Position numbers and translations under genes: made by a program. DNA of 63,287 nucleotides, taken from the NCBI RefSeq assembly GCF_937891315.1, contig NZ_CALAGI010000155.1, positions 1 to 63,287 on the forward strand. Reading direction: 5' to 3'. Below are positions 33,457 to 46,605 of the stretch, one piece after another. This DNA comes from an uncultured Amaricoccus sp. GTDB lineage: Bacteria; Pseudomonadota; Alphaproteobacteria; Rhodobacterales; Rhodobacteraceae. The notes below the pieces were generated by a model, which ran no database searches, was not told the DNA's origin, and saw nothing but the letters and a program-made list of their open reading frames with translations. The first letter of the stretch is position 1, and every line of letters begins with the position of its first letter.

Positions 33457-35339
33457 TGGACTGGCTGCCCCCCGCCCGGGACTTCCGGGCACGTCTCGCC
33501 GAGGCTGGCGCCGACGCGGAAGCGGGCATCGCCAAGCTGGCGACCCTTGCCAATGCGAACCTCTCCTTCCTGGAAATCATTCAGCTCGACACGGCGGCGA
33601 AACGCGCGGTTGGCCAGAACCCCGCCGGCCTCGACAAGGTCCGACTCGGGGTGCTGGCGGCGAGCACCGTCGATCACCTTCTGCCGGCGATCCGGGTCGC
33701 CGGCCTGCGCCACGGCCTGCTGATCGAGGCGAAGGGAGCGAACTACGGGCAATACCGACAGGAGTTGCTCGATCCCGGCTCCTCGATCCATGCCTTCCGG
33801 CCGGACGCCGTGTTGCTGAGCCTCGTCGCCCGCGAATTCGTCGGCGCGGTGCCGATCGATGCCTCGGCGGCCGAGGCGGCGCGGGTGGTCGAGGCCGCCG
33901 TCGCCGATCTGCGCGGCCTCTGGAAGCAGGCGCGCGACGGACTCGGCGCGACGGTGATCCAGCAGTCCTTCCTCAATACCGAGCCTCCGCTCTTCGGCGG
34001 TCTCGACGCGGCGGTGCCGGGCGCTCCGGCGCGGCTGATCGACCGGCTGAACGCCGCGCTGGCGGAAGCGGCCTTCGAGGACGGCGTGCTCTGGCTCGAC
34101 GTGGCAAGGGCGAGCGCGCGCGACGGGCTCGATGCCTGGTACGACGGGGTGCGCTGGCTGCAGGCCAAGATGGCGATCGCGATGCAGGCGGCGCCGCTCT
34201 ATGGCGAGCTCGCGGCGCGACTGATCGCGGCGGCGCGGGGCAAGTCGCGCAAATGCCTGGTGCTCGATCTCGACAATACGCTCTGGGGCGGGGTGATCGG
34301 CGACGACGGACTCGACGGTATCATCATCGGCGAGGGCAGCGGCGTCGGCGAGGCGCATCTGGCGCTGCAGCGCTATGCCAGGCAGTTGCGCGCCCGCGGG
34401 GTGATCCTCGCGGTCTGCTCGAAGAACAACCACGACATCGCCGAGGCGGCGTTCCGCGACCATCCCGAGATGCTGCTCCGCCGCGGGGATTTCGCCGCCT
34501 TCGTCGCCAACTGGACCGACAAGGCGACCAATCTCGAAACCATCGCGCACGAGCTGAATATCGGTCTCGATTCGCTGGTTTTCGTCGATGACAACCCGGT
34601 CGAACGCGATCAGGTGCGCGCCCGCCTGCCGATGGTCGCCGTTCCGGAGTTGCCGAAGGATCCGGCGCACTATGTCCGCGTCGTGGCCGAGGCCGGCTAT
34701 TTCGAGGCGATCGCCTTCACGCGCGAGGATCTGGCCCGCGCCGACCAGTACGCCGCCAATCTCGAACGCGCCGAGATGCGCGAGGCGGCGGGCGGCATGG
34801 ACGGCTTCCTCGAACAGCTGGCGATGGCGGTGGAATTCGGGCCGGTGACATCGCTCAACCGCGCGCGGGTGACCCAGCTCATCAACAAGACGAACCAGTT
34901 CAACACCACGACGATCCGCCTGACCGAGGCCGAGGTCGAGGCGATGGTCGCCGACCCGGCCGCGCTGCTGCTGCAGTTCCGCCTGACCGACAAGTTCGGC
35001 GACAATGGCATCGTCAGCGTGATGACCGCGACGCTCGCCGCCGGAATCCTGACGCTGGACAGCTGGGTGATGAGCTGCCGGGTCTTCGGTCGCCAGCTCG
35101 AGGAGGAGGCGATGAACATCCTCGTCGAGGCCGCCCGCGCAAGGGGCGCGCGCGCCATCCGCGCCGATTTCCTGCCCACGTCCAAGAACGCGGTGGTCAG
35201 GGAGCTCTATCAGGGCCTCGGCTTCTCGCCCGAAGCCGCGCCCGATCTGCCCGAGGGGGCGAGCCGCTGGACGCTGCGGCTCGCCGATCATGCCCCCCGG
35301 CCGACGCGGATTGCCCGAAAGGAACTGGTGAATGACTGA
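33456..35339 (+). CDS. FkbH-like HAD-IIIC phosphatase/acyltransferase
   Basis: 627 residues in three parts: an N-terminal SGNH-like region (1-255), a HAD-IIIC domain (about 265-400) and a GNAT-like acyltransferase domain (about 460-615). HAD motifs: D271 and D273 in LVLDLDNTLWGGVIGDDG, AVCSKNNHD, and VFVDDNPVERDQVR. FkbH relatives in polyketide pathways dephosphorylate 1,3-bisphosphoglycerate and load a glyceryl group on an acyl carrier protein; here a carrier protein gene follows with an 8-base overlap. The real acyl group is unproven. GGAG precedes ATG 33456, which overlaps the upstream stop by one base. Confidence 0.9.
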   Translation: MDWLPPARDFRARLAEAGADAEAGIAKLATLANANLSFLEIIQLDTAAKRAVGQNPAGLDKVRLGVLAASTVDHLLPAIRVAGLRHGLLIEAKGANYGQYRQELLDPGSSIHAFRPDAVLLSLVAREFVGAVPIDASAAEAARVVEAAVADLRGLWKQARDGLGATVIQQSFLNTEPPLFGGLDAAVPGAPARLIDRLNAALAEAAFEDGVLWLDVARASARDGLDAWYDGVRWLQAKMAIAMQAAPLYGELAARLIAAARGKSRKCLVLDLDNTLWGGVIGDDGLDGIIIGEGSGVGEAHLALQRYARQLRARGVILAVCSKNNHDIAEAAFRDHPEMLLRRGDFAAFVANWTDKATNLETIAHELNIGLDSLVFVDDNPVERDQVRARLPMVAVPELPKDPAHYVRVVAEAGYFEAIAFTREDLARADQYAANLERAEMREAAGGMDGFLEQLAMAVEFGPVTSLNRARVTQLINKTNQFNTTTIRLTEAEVEAMVADPAALLLQFRLTDKFGDNGIVSVMTATLAAGILTLDSWVMSCRVFGRQLEEEAMNILVEAARARGARAIRADFLPTSKNAVVRELYQGLGFSPEAAPDLPEGASRWTLRLADHAPRPTRIARKELVND

Positions 35340-35574
35340 CGCCGAAATCCTCGAGACCCTGACGCGCATCCTGCGCGACCTGCTCGACGACCAGGACATC
35401 GTGCTGACCGCGGCGACCACCCGGCCGGAAGTGCCGCGCTGGGACAGCTTCGCCTATGTCACCTTCATCGTCGCGGTCGAGGTCGAATACGGCATCAAGT
35501 TCAACCTGGCCGATGTCGAGTCGTTCGAAACGGTCGGCGACATCGTCCGGCAGATCAAGACCCTGAAGAACTAG
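35332..35574 (+). CDS. Acyl carrier protein of the acylation operon
   Basis: 80 residues with the four-helix ACP pattern. Ser39 in RWDSFAYVTF is the expected 4'-phosphopantetheine attachment site (DSF instead of the DSL of fatty-acid ACP), followed by an acidic helix II (VAVEVEYGIKF) that docks partner enzymes. It starts 8 bases inside the end of the FkbH-like gene and ends 18 bases before the MBOAT gene, so it probably receives the acyl unit from FkbH and offers it to the membrane acyltransferase, as DltC does with D-Ala. It is not near fab genes. Confidence 0.9.
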   Translation: MTDAEILETLTRILRDLLDDQDIVLTAATTRPEVPRWDSFAYVTFIVAVEVEYGIKFNLADVESFETVGDIVRQIKTLKN

Positions 35575-35592
35575 CGGACGCACGACAGACAG

Positions 35593-37209
35593 ATGCTGTT
35601 CAACTCGTACCTGTACATTCTCGGTTTCCTGCCGGTGACGATCGCCGGCTATCTGGTGCTTGGCCGTTTTTCGAAGCCCTGGGCGCTCGGCTGGCTCATC
35701 CTCGCGTCGGTGGTGTTCTACGGCTGGTGGCGGCCGTTGAATCTGCTGATCATCGGGCCGTCGCTGGCCGTCAACTACCTGCTCGGCCGCGCGATCCTCG
35801 GGATGATGGCGGACACCGGCAAGGCGCGGCTCCGAAGCACGCTTCTGGTGATCGGTATCATCTTCAACGTGTGCTTCCTCGGCTATTTCAAATACGCGAA
35901 CTTCGCGCTGTCGGTGGCGAACGACGTCGGTGGCACCGAATTCGTCTTCAAGAACATCATCCTGCCGCTCGGCATCTCTTTCATCACCTTCCAGAAGATC
36001 GCCTTCCTGATCGACATCGCCGGCGGGCGGATCAAGTCCTTCACCCTGCGCGACTTCCTGCTGTTCGTGATGTTCTTCCCGCAGCTGATCGCCGGCCCGA
36101 TCGTCCACTATCCCGAGACCATCCCGCAGTTTCAGCGCGCCGAGACCCGCTACGACCCGACCCTCTATGCCATGGGCATCACGCTCTTCTGTTTCGGCCT
36201 GTTCAAGAAGGTGGTGCTGGCCGACGGCATCGCCGCCCATGTGACGCCGATCTATTCCTACGCGGCCACCGGCGAGGTGGTGACGCTGCTTCAGGGCTGG
36301 CTCGCCGCGCTCGGCTTCACGTTGCAGATCTATTTCGACTTCTCGGGCTATACCGACATGGCCTGCGGCGCGGCGCTGTTCTTCGGCATCCGCCTGCCCT
36401 TCAACTTCAACTCGCCGCTGCGCGCGACCAGCATCGTCGATTTCTGGCTGCGCTGGCACGTGACGCTGACCCGGTTCCTGACCGCCTATGTCTTCAACGC
36501 GATCACGCTGCGCCTGACGCGCAAACGCGTGGTGGCGCGGCTGCCGATGCTGAAGGCGCGCGGTTCGAACCTCTGGGCCTTCTTCCATCTGATTGCCTGG
36601 CCGATCCTGTTCACCATGCTCCTGTCCGGCATCTGGCACGGCGCGGGCTATACCTTCGTGCTCTGGGGTCTGATGCACGGGCTCTATCTCGTCATCAACC
36701 ACGCCTGGCGGCAATATGGGCCGCGCCCCGCCAATCCGGCCGTCCCGAAATCGGCCTGGACCGTGTCGGCAAGCTTCCTCGTCACCTTCCTCGCCGTGGT
36801 GGTGGCGCAGGTTGTATTCCGCGCGCCCGACGTGGCGACGGCGGTCAATGTCATCAAGGGCATGTTCGGTCTCGGCGGAGTCAGTCTGCCCGGCCGGCTC
36901 GCCGCCATGACCGGCTTGCCGCCGATGCGGGTGCTGGAGGGGGTGGTCGATGTCCGGGAATTCGCCACGGCCAGCGCCTATACCGTCGCCTTGCTCGCCA
37001 TCGCGCTGCTGATGCCGAACACGCTGCAGATGATGTCGCGCCACGATCCGGTGCTGCAGACGCCGAAGCAGCCGCCGTTCATCGCCGGCACCCGCTGGAC
37101 GGTCTACTGGGCGCCGAATGTCGTCTGGATGCTGGCGATCACCGGTATGGCGGCGGTCTCGATGCTGTGGCTGACCGGCAAGAGCGAATTTCTCTACTGG
37201 CAATTCTGA
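35593..37209 (+). CDS. MBOAT family O-acyltransferase (AlgI/DltB-like)
   Basis: 538 residues, about 11 or 12 membrane segments. The MBOAT core is clear: FPQLIAGPIVHYPETIPQF, QIYFDFSGYTDMACGAALFFGI, FWLRWHVTLTRFLTAYVF, then SGIWHGAGYTFVLWGLMHG with the two conserved His residues H349 and H362. AlgI and DltB carry these same motifs and move acyl groups from a cytoplasmic donor to an outside acceptor. As last gene of the operon it would take the ACP-bound group across the membrane, with the SGNH-like protein acting outside. The acceptor (polysaccharide, LPS or peptidoglycan) is unknown. Confidence 0.94.
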   Translation: MLFNSYLYILGFLPVTIAGYLVLGRFSKPWALGWLILASVVFYGWWRPLNLLIIGPSLAVNYLLGRAILGMMADTGKARLRSTLLVIGIIFNVCFLGYFKYANFALSVANDVGGTEFVFKNIILPLGISFITFQKIAFLIDIAGGRIKSFTLRDFLLFVMFFPQLIAGPIVHYPETIPQFQRAETRYDPTLYAMGITLFCFGLFKKVVLADGIAAHVTPIYSYAATGEVVTLLQGWLAALGFTLQIYFDFSGYTDMACGAALFFGIRLPFNFNSPLRATSIVDFWLRWHVTLTRFLTAYVFNAITLRLTRKRVVARLPMLKARGSNLWAFFHLIAWPILFTMLLSGIWHGAGYTFVLWGLMHGLYLVINHAWRQYGPRPANPAVPKSAWTVSASFLVTFLAVVVAQVVFRAPDVATAVNVIKGMFGLGGVSLPGRLAAMTGLPPMRVLEGVVDVREFATASAYTVALLAIALLMPNTLQMMSRHDPVLQTPKQPPFIAGTRWTVYWAPNVVWMLAITGMAAVSMLWLTGKSEFLYWQF

Positions 37210-37228
37210 ACGGTGGCGCGCCGTCCGC

Positions 37229-37921
37229 TCACAGGAAGCAGGCGGCGCGGCCGTCCTGGCGGATGGTCTCCGCGCCACGCTGGATCGCCGCGCCCCGGCG
37301 CTGGATATAGCCCGAGCCGCTGACCGGCGAACGGTCGCGCGGCGCCGGCAGCACCGCCATCAGCCGCGCGGCGCTGCGTGGCCCGATCGCGTCGGCGCCG
37401 GTCTTGAAATAGTGGCGCGCCGCCGCCTCGACCCCGAACACGCCCTCGCCGAATTCCGCGACATTGAGATAGACTTCCATGATCCGCCGCTTCGGCCAGC
37501 TGAGTTCGATCAGCACGGTGAAGCCCGCCTCCAGCCCCTTGCGCAACCAGGAGCGGCCGGGCCAGAGGAAGACGTTCTTGGCGACCTGCTGGCTGATCGT
37601 GCTGGCGCCACGCACGCGGCTCCGGTCGCCGAGCGCGTCACGGATGCCGTCGAGATCGAACCCGGCATGGCGGCAGAAATTCGCATCCTCGGCGGCGGCC
37701 GCGGAGAGCGGCAGGCCGTCCGCCATCGACCGGATCGGCACCCAGCTCCGTTCTATTCCGCCGAGCCGGATCCATTCCCGCGCCATCAAGTAGTTGATCG
37801 GCGGATTTACCCAGCGAAACAGCAGGACCAGCAGTATGGCGACCAGCGCGGCGAGCATCAAACCCCGCCGCAAGGCCCGCCAGAGCCACCGTACCCGCCG
37901 TTTCGTGCCCGCGATGGCCAT
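37229..37921 (-). CDS. mtgA: Monofunctional biosynthetic peptidoglycan transglycosylase
   Basis: A 230-residue GT51 glycosyltransferase that polymerises lipid II without a penicillin-binding domain. One N-terminal membrane anchor (about 14-33), then SAAAAEDANFCRHAGFD (catalytic Glu), RGASTISQQVAKNVFLWPGRSWLRKGLEAGFT, KRRIMEVYLNVAEFGEGVFGVEAAARHYF; all GT51 motifs are in order. Convergent with the acylation operon. Upstream lies the gltB terminator. Confidence 0.95.
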   Translation of the reverse strand: MAIAGTKRRVRWLWRALRRGLMLAALVAILLVLLFRWVNPPINYLMAREWIRLGGIERSWVPIRSMADGLPLSAAAAEDANFCRHAGFDLDGIRDALGDRSRVRGASTISQQVAKNVFLWPGRSWLRKGLEAGFTVLIELSWPKRRIMEVYLNVAEFGEGVFGVEAAARHYFKTGADAIGPRSAARLMAVLPAPRDRSPVSGSGYIQRRGAAIQRGAETIRQDGRAACFL

Positions 37922-37980
37922 TGCCTTTTCCTGCCGGCAAACCCGTCGTCACGCAAGCGCGCGCGTGTCGCGGAACGCGC

Positions 37981-38010
37981 AAAGAAAAGGGCGGCCCCGA
38001 AGGGCCGCCC
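37981..38010 (-). terminator. Rho-independent terminator of gltB
   Basis: Minus strand: GGGCGGCCC (38010-38002), TTCG loop, GGGCCGCCC (37997-37989), then TTTTCTTT (37988-37981). A 9-bp stem with a stable tetraloop, 21 bases past the gltB stop. Confidence 0.92.
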
Positions 38011-38031
38011 GATATCGGCGCGGCGGTGGCG

Positions 38032-42552
<4,521 letters not shown>

Positions 42553-42671
42553 GGCTTTCCTCCTGGCTTGGGCGCGGCGTGTCCGCACGCGGGCCCGTCA
42601 CTTCGGTCGATCCGTCTCGGGAACATCGGCAAAGCCGATCTCCCCCTTTGTTCTCATGGCCGAACAGCGCC

Positions 42672-43109
42672 TCAGGCAAGCCCCCGGGCCGCCAGGTGCT
42701 CCGCCTCGGTCAGGCGGCGATGGTCGCCCGCGAAGGCATAGGCCGTCGGCTTGCGGTCGATGAAGATCTCCTTCGCCATCGGAAAGGCTCCGGGATCATC
42801 GAACAGGCCCAGCGACATCTCGTATGTCCGGGGCCCGAAGCCATCGACCGACAGCCTGTAGTAGAGCGTGGAGCCGCAGCGGTCGCACCAGGCACGCTCG
42901 GCCCAGTCCGAGGAGGCATAGGTCCGGATAGTCTCCGCTCCGTCGAACACGATGTCGTCCGGCGCGATGGAAACCGCCAGCAGCGCCGATCCTGTCCAGC
43001 GGCGACACATCTCGCAATGGCAGCAATGCGTCTCGCGCGTCCTCACCGCGGCCGTGAAGCGGACCGTCCCACACAGGCAATGGCCGCTGACCTGGGCGCG
43101 CGGCGCCAT
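42672..43109 (-). CDS. GFA/CENP-V domain protein between gltD and gltB
   Basis: 145 residues with the zinc-binding CENP-V/GFA fold (PF04828): GHCLCGTVRF, THCCHCEMCRRWTGSALL and WCDRCGSTLYY supply the zinc-binding cysteines. The family is named for glutathione-dependent formaldehyde activation, but most members have no proven activity. It starts 11 bases after the gltD stop and probably shares that transcript. The ATG at 43109 has only a weak GGGGGCGGG ribosome site, so coupling to gltD is plausible. Confidence 0.88.
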   Translation of the reverse strand: MAPRAQVSGHCLCGTVRFTAAVRTRETHCCHCEMCRRWTGSALLAVSIAPDDIVFDGAETIRTYASSDWAERAWCDRCGSTLYYRLSVDGFGPRTYEMSLGLFDDPGAFPMAKEIFIDRKPTAYAFAGDHRRLTEAEHLAARGLA

Positions 43110-43120
43110 GCCCGCCCCCG

Positions 43121-44560
43121 CTATTCCGCGGCGATCACGGTCGAGCGCGCGCCGAGAAAGGCGAGCATGCTCGCCGCCGCCTCGCGCCCGTCGCGGATCG
43201 CCCACACCACGAGGCTCGCGCCCCGTACGATATCGCCCACCGCGTAGACCCCCTCGAGGCTGGTCTGCTTGGTGACGAAATCGGCCTTCACGGTGCCCCA
43301 GCGGGTCACTTCCAACCCGTCGATGCCCCAGAGCTTCGGCAGATCCTCCGGCTCGAAGCCGAGCGCCTTGATCACGAGTTCCGCCGGCTCGGTATAGTCG
43401 GCGTCGGGGATCTCCTCGGGCGACTGGCGCCCCGTGGCATCCGGCGCGCCGAGACGCATCCGCGACACGCGCACGCCCGTTACCGACGCATCGCCGGTGA
43501 AACCGCGCGGCGCGGTCAGCCAGGCGAATTCCACGCCCTCTTCCTCGGCGTTGGCAACCTCGCGCTGGCTGCCCGGCATGTTCGCCCGATCCCGGCGGTA
43601 GAGGCACTTGACCGATTTCGCACCCTGGCGGATCGCGGTCCGGACGCAATCCATCGCCGTGTCGCCGCCGCCAATCACAACCACGCGCCGCCCTTCGGCA
43701 TTGAGCTCGCCGCTGTCGTACTCGGGAACCTCGTCGCCGAATCCCTTCCGGTTCGACGCGGTCAGATAGTCGATCGCCCGCACGATCCCGGTCAGACCGG
43801 CGCCCGGGCCGCCGAGGTCGCGCGTCTTGTAGACGCCGGTCGCGATCAGCACCGCGTCGTGCCTCGACCGGATCTCGTCGAACGAGATATCCACGCCGAC
43901 GTCGCAATTCAGAACGAAGGTCACGCCGGCCTGCGCCAGCTGATCGTTGCGGCGGACCACCACGTCCTTCTCCAGCTTGAAGCCGGGAATGCCATAGACC
44001 AACAGGCCGCCGGACCGGTCGTAGCGGTCATAGACCGTGACCTGGAGCCCCGCGCGGCGCAGGGTGTCCGCCGCGGCCAGCCCGCCCGGTCCGGCGCCGA
44101 TGATGCCGACGCTCTCCGCCCGCTCGGACGCCGGCTTGATCGGCTGGACCCAGCCCTCGGCCCAGGCGGTGTCGGTGATGTATTTCTCGACCGCGCCGAT
44201 CGTCACCGTGCCGTGGCCCGACTGCTCGATGACGCAGTTGCCCTCGCAGAGCCGGTCCTGCGGGCAGATGCGGCCGCAGATCTCGGGAAAGGTGTTGGTG
44301 GCCTGGCTGAGGTCGTATGCTTCGCGCAACCGGCCCTCGGCGGTCAGCTTCAGCCAGTCGGGGATATTGTTATGCAGCGGGCAATGCGACTGGCAGTAGG
44401 GCACACCGCATTGCGAGCAACGGCTGGCCTGCTCCTCGGCCTTGGCCGCGGCGTACTGCGCATAGATTTCGGCGAAGTCCTCGCGACGCTCGACGGCCTT
44501 CCGCTTGGCCGGCATGTCGCGCGGGACCTTCACGAATTTCAGCATCCGCTGCTCGGCCAT
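43121..44560 (-). CDS. gltD: Glutamate synthase (NADPH) small subunit
   Basis: Beta subunit of GOGAT, 479 residues. It takes electrons from NADPH through FAD to the large subunit. N-terminal iron-sulfur region with RCSQCGVPYCQSHCPLHNNIPDW and CGRICPQDRLCEGNC, FAD loop GIIGAGPGGLAAADTLRRAG, NADPH loop VVVIGGGDTAMDCVRTAIRQGA, and a C-terminal GVYAVGDIVRGASLVVWAIRDG. An A/T-rich stretch upstream (about 44620-44700) likely contains the promoter. Confidence 0.97.
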   Translation of the reverse strand: MAEQRMLKFVKVPRDMPAKRKAVERREDFAEIYAQYAAAKAEEQASRCSQCGVPYCQSHCPLHNNIPDWLKLTAEGRLREAYDLSQATNTFPEICGRICPQDRLCEGNCVIEQSGHGTVTIGAVEKYITDTAWAEGWVQPIKPASERAESVGIIGAGPGGLAAADTLRRAGLQVTVYDRYDRSGGLLVYGIPGFKLEKDVVVRRNDQLAQAGVTFVLNCDVGVDISFDEIRSRHDAVLIATGVYKTRDLGGPGAGLTGIVRAIDYLTASNRKGFGDEVPEYDSGELNAEGRRVVVIGGGDTAMDCVRTAIRQGAKSVKCLYRRDRANMPGSQREVANAEEEGVEFAWLTAPRGFTGDASVTGVRVSRMRLGAPDATGRQSPEEIPDADYTEPAELVIKALGFEPEDLPKLWGIDGLEVTRWGTVKADFVTKQTSLEGVYAVGDIVRGASLVVWAIRDGREAAASMLAFLGARSTVIAAE

Positions 44561-44728
44561 CCATCCCTCCGCGATGCACCCGTTCCCCCGCTTTCGCGGT
44601 CACTTCCTTTCTAAGACATGCTGCAAGGCAATAAAAGTCATAATTGCTGACCCATTTTTCCGAAACCATGGCCGTGGCGGGGGTTAGTGTATTTTTTAAG
44701 CAGAGGTGGCGGGTCGAATGGCGCCCTA

Positions 44729-45550
44729 TCAGGCACCACCACCCGGAGAGGTCAGCCAAAGCGCAACGAGCGCCGCGGTTCCGACCACGATTCGCCACCA
44801 GCCGAAGATCGAATAGCCGCGCCGCGCGACGAAATCGAGCAAGTGACGGACGACGAACACCGCCGAAATGAACGCCGCGACGAAGCCGGTGAGGATAACC
44901 GCGGCGTCGTCGAAGCTGAGGATGTCGCGGTTCTTGAAGAGATCGAAGGCGAAGGCGCCGGCCATGGTCGGCATCGAGAGGAAGAAGGAGAACTCCGCCG
45001 CCGAGCGCTTGTCGGCGCCGAGAAGCAGCGCGCCGACAATGGTGGCACCCGAGCGCGAGACGCCCGGGATCATTGCGAGGCACTGGATCAGCCCGATCTT
45101 GAAGGCGAGCGGCAGCGGGAAGTCCATGACGTCGTGATACCGCGGGTTGTGCACCCGCCGATCGACCCAGAGCAGGACGAATCCGCCGAAGACCAGCATC
45201 GCCGCGATCAGCATCGGCGTCTCGAACAGCACGGTCTTGATGAAATCATGCGCGATGACGCCGATCACCACCGCCGGGAGGAACGCCAGCAGCACCGCCG
45301 TGATGAACCGCCGGGCCTTGGGATCGGTCGGCACCGCCTTGGCGATCTCGAGCAGCCGCGCCGCGTAGACCGAGAGAATGGCGAGGATGGCGCCGAGCTG
45401 GATCAGCACCTCGAACGCCTTGCCGGTTGATTCGAAGCCGAGGAAATGCCCCGCGAGCAGGACGTGGCCAGTGGAGGAGACCGGGATGAATTCAGTCAGA
45501 CCTTCGAGGACGCCGAGGACCGCGGCGTCGAACAGTGATTGAGATGCCAC
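44729..45550 (-). CDS. uppP: Undecaprenyl-diphosphatase
   Basis: A BacA/UppP membrane enzyme that recycles undecaprenyl pyrophosphate for peptidoglycan and other surface polymers, and can give bacitracin tolerance. 273 residues, seven or eight membrane segments. The active-site motifs are LEGLTEFIPVSSTGHVLL (residues 15-32) and PGVSRSGATIVGALLLG. It lies three bases after the NDUFA9-like gene, and these two are probably co-transcribed. Confidence 0.96.
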   Translation of the reverse strand: MASQSLFDAAVLGVLEGLTEFIPVSSTGHVLLAGHFLGFESTGKAFEVLIQLGAILAILSVYAARLLEIAKAVPTDPKARRFITAVLLAFLPAVVIGVIAHDFIKTVLFETPMLIAAMLVFGGFVLLWVDRRVHNPRYHDVMDFPLPLAFKIGLIQCLAMIPGVSRSGATIVGALLLGADKRSAAEFSFFLSMPTMAGAFAFDLFKNRDILSFDDAAVILTGFVAAFISAVFVVRHLLDFVARRGYSIFGWWRIVVGTAALVALWLTSPGGGA

Positions 45551-45553
45551 GGC

Positions 45554-46564
45554 TCAGTGGTTCCAGAGCCGCTCGGCGGATTCCTTGATCGCATCGTACT
45601 GGCCGTTCGGCCGGTAGGCGTAGAGATACGAATCGAGCACCGTCTCCATTACCGTGAGATCGGTGATGCCGAGATCGGCGAAGCCCTTGGCACCGGGCGC
45701 CACCACGTTGTCCCTGGCGAGCAGTCTGAGCTGATCCCGCGTGACGACGGTGTTGGTGAAGAGGCCGAAGCTCAGGCCCTGCGCCTTGTCGAGCACGTAC
45801 GCCTGGAGCCGTGCGAGCCAGCCGGGCAGGCTGATGATCGGCCGGCGCCGACGGATGACGGCCAGCATCTCGGTCATCAGTTCGTGAAACGTCTTGGCCT
45901 CGGGCCCGCCGAGTTCGTAGACGCCCGTCGCCTCACCGGACAGGGCCGCGACCGCCGCCGCCGCCACGTCGTCGACATAGACCGGCTGGAAGCGCGTCCC
46001 GGGACCGACGATCGGCAGCACCGGGAACATGCGTGCCATGGAGGCGAACTTGCGGAAGAAGCCGTCGCCGTCGCCGAACACCACCGAGGGCCGCAGGATC
46101 ACCGCCTTGGGAAAGGCGGCGAGAACCGCCGCCTCGCCCGCCGCCTTGCCCTTGGCATAGGTGCTGGCGCCGTCGGGATCAGCGCCGATCGCCGAGACAT
46201 GGACGAGACGGGTAACGCCCTCCTCGGCCGCGATGCGCGCGATCCGACCCGCGCCCTCGGCAAGCACGGCGTCGAAGGTCTGCTTGCCGGCCTCGCCGAG
46301 GATGCCGACGCAATTCACCACCGCGTTCGCGCCCTTGATCGCGCGGCGGGTCGAGGCTTCGTCGCGGATGTTCGCCTGCAGAATCTCCACCTGGCCGACG
46401 ACGCCATAAGGCCGGACGAATCCCGCCTCGTCGGGCCGTCGCACCGCGACCCGGATGCGCCAGCCGGCGCGCGCCAGGCGCTGGGTCACGTAGCGGCCGA
46501 TGAAACCCGAACCGCCAAAGACCGTGACGATCGGAGCCCCGATGGCTGGGATCTGGTTCTGCAT
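45554..46564 (-). CDS. NDUFA9-like complex I family protein (atypical SDR)
   Basis: 336 residues. Gly-rich NAD(P)-binding start VTVFGGSGFIGRYVTQRLARAG, ANAVVNCVGILGE, HVSAIGADPDGASTYAKGKAAGE, VILRPSVVFGDGDGFFRKFA and FQPVYVDDVAAA. This pattern is that of the NDUFA9-like branch of extended SDRs; in mitochondria NDUFA9 is an accessory subunit of complex I, whereas the bacterial role is not established. AGGAG precedes ATG 46564, which is better placed than the ATG at 46609. Upstream of uppP. Confidence 0.88.
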   Translation of the reverse strand: MQNQIPAIGAPIVTVFGGSGFIGRYVTQRLARAGWRIRVAVRRPDEAGFVRPYGVVGQVEILQANIRDEASTRRAIKGANAVVNCVGILGEAGKQTFDAVLAEGAGRIARIAAEEGVTRLVHVSAIGADPDGASTYAKGKAAGEAAVLAAFPKAVILRPSVVFGDGDGFFRKFASMARMFPVLPIVGPGTRFQPVYVDDVAAAAVAALSGEATGVYELGGPEAKTFHELMTEMLAVIRRRRPIISLPGWLARLQAYVLDKAQGLSFGLFTNTVVTRDQLRLLARDNVVAPGAKGFADLGITDLTVMETVLDSYLYAYRPNGQYDAIKESAERLWNH

Positions 46565-46605
46565 GGGCACTCTCCTGGTACGGGCCATGATTTCTGATAG
46601 AACCA

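Noticed and set aside
33252..37278. Long minus-strand frames (722 and 693 codons) opposite the acylation operon
   Set aside because: They oppose the FkbH, ACP and MBOAT genes, whose motifs are intact, and their products show only low-complexity composition.
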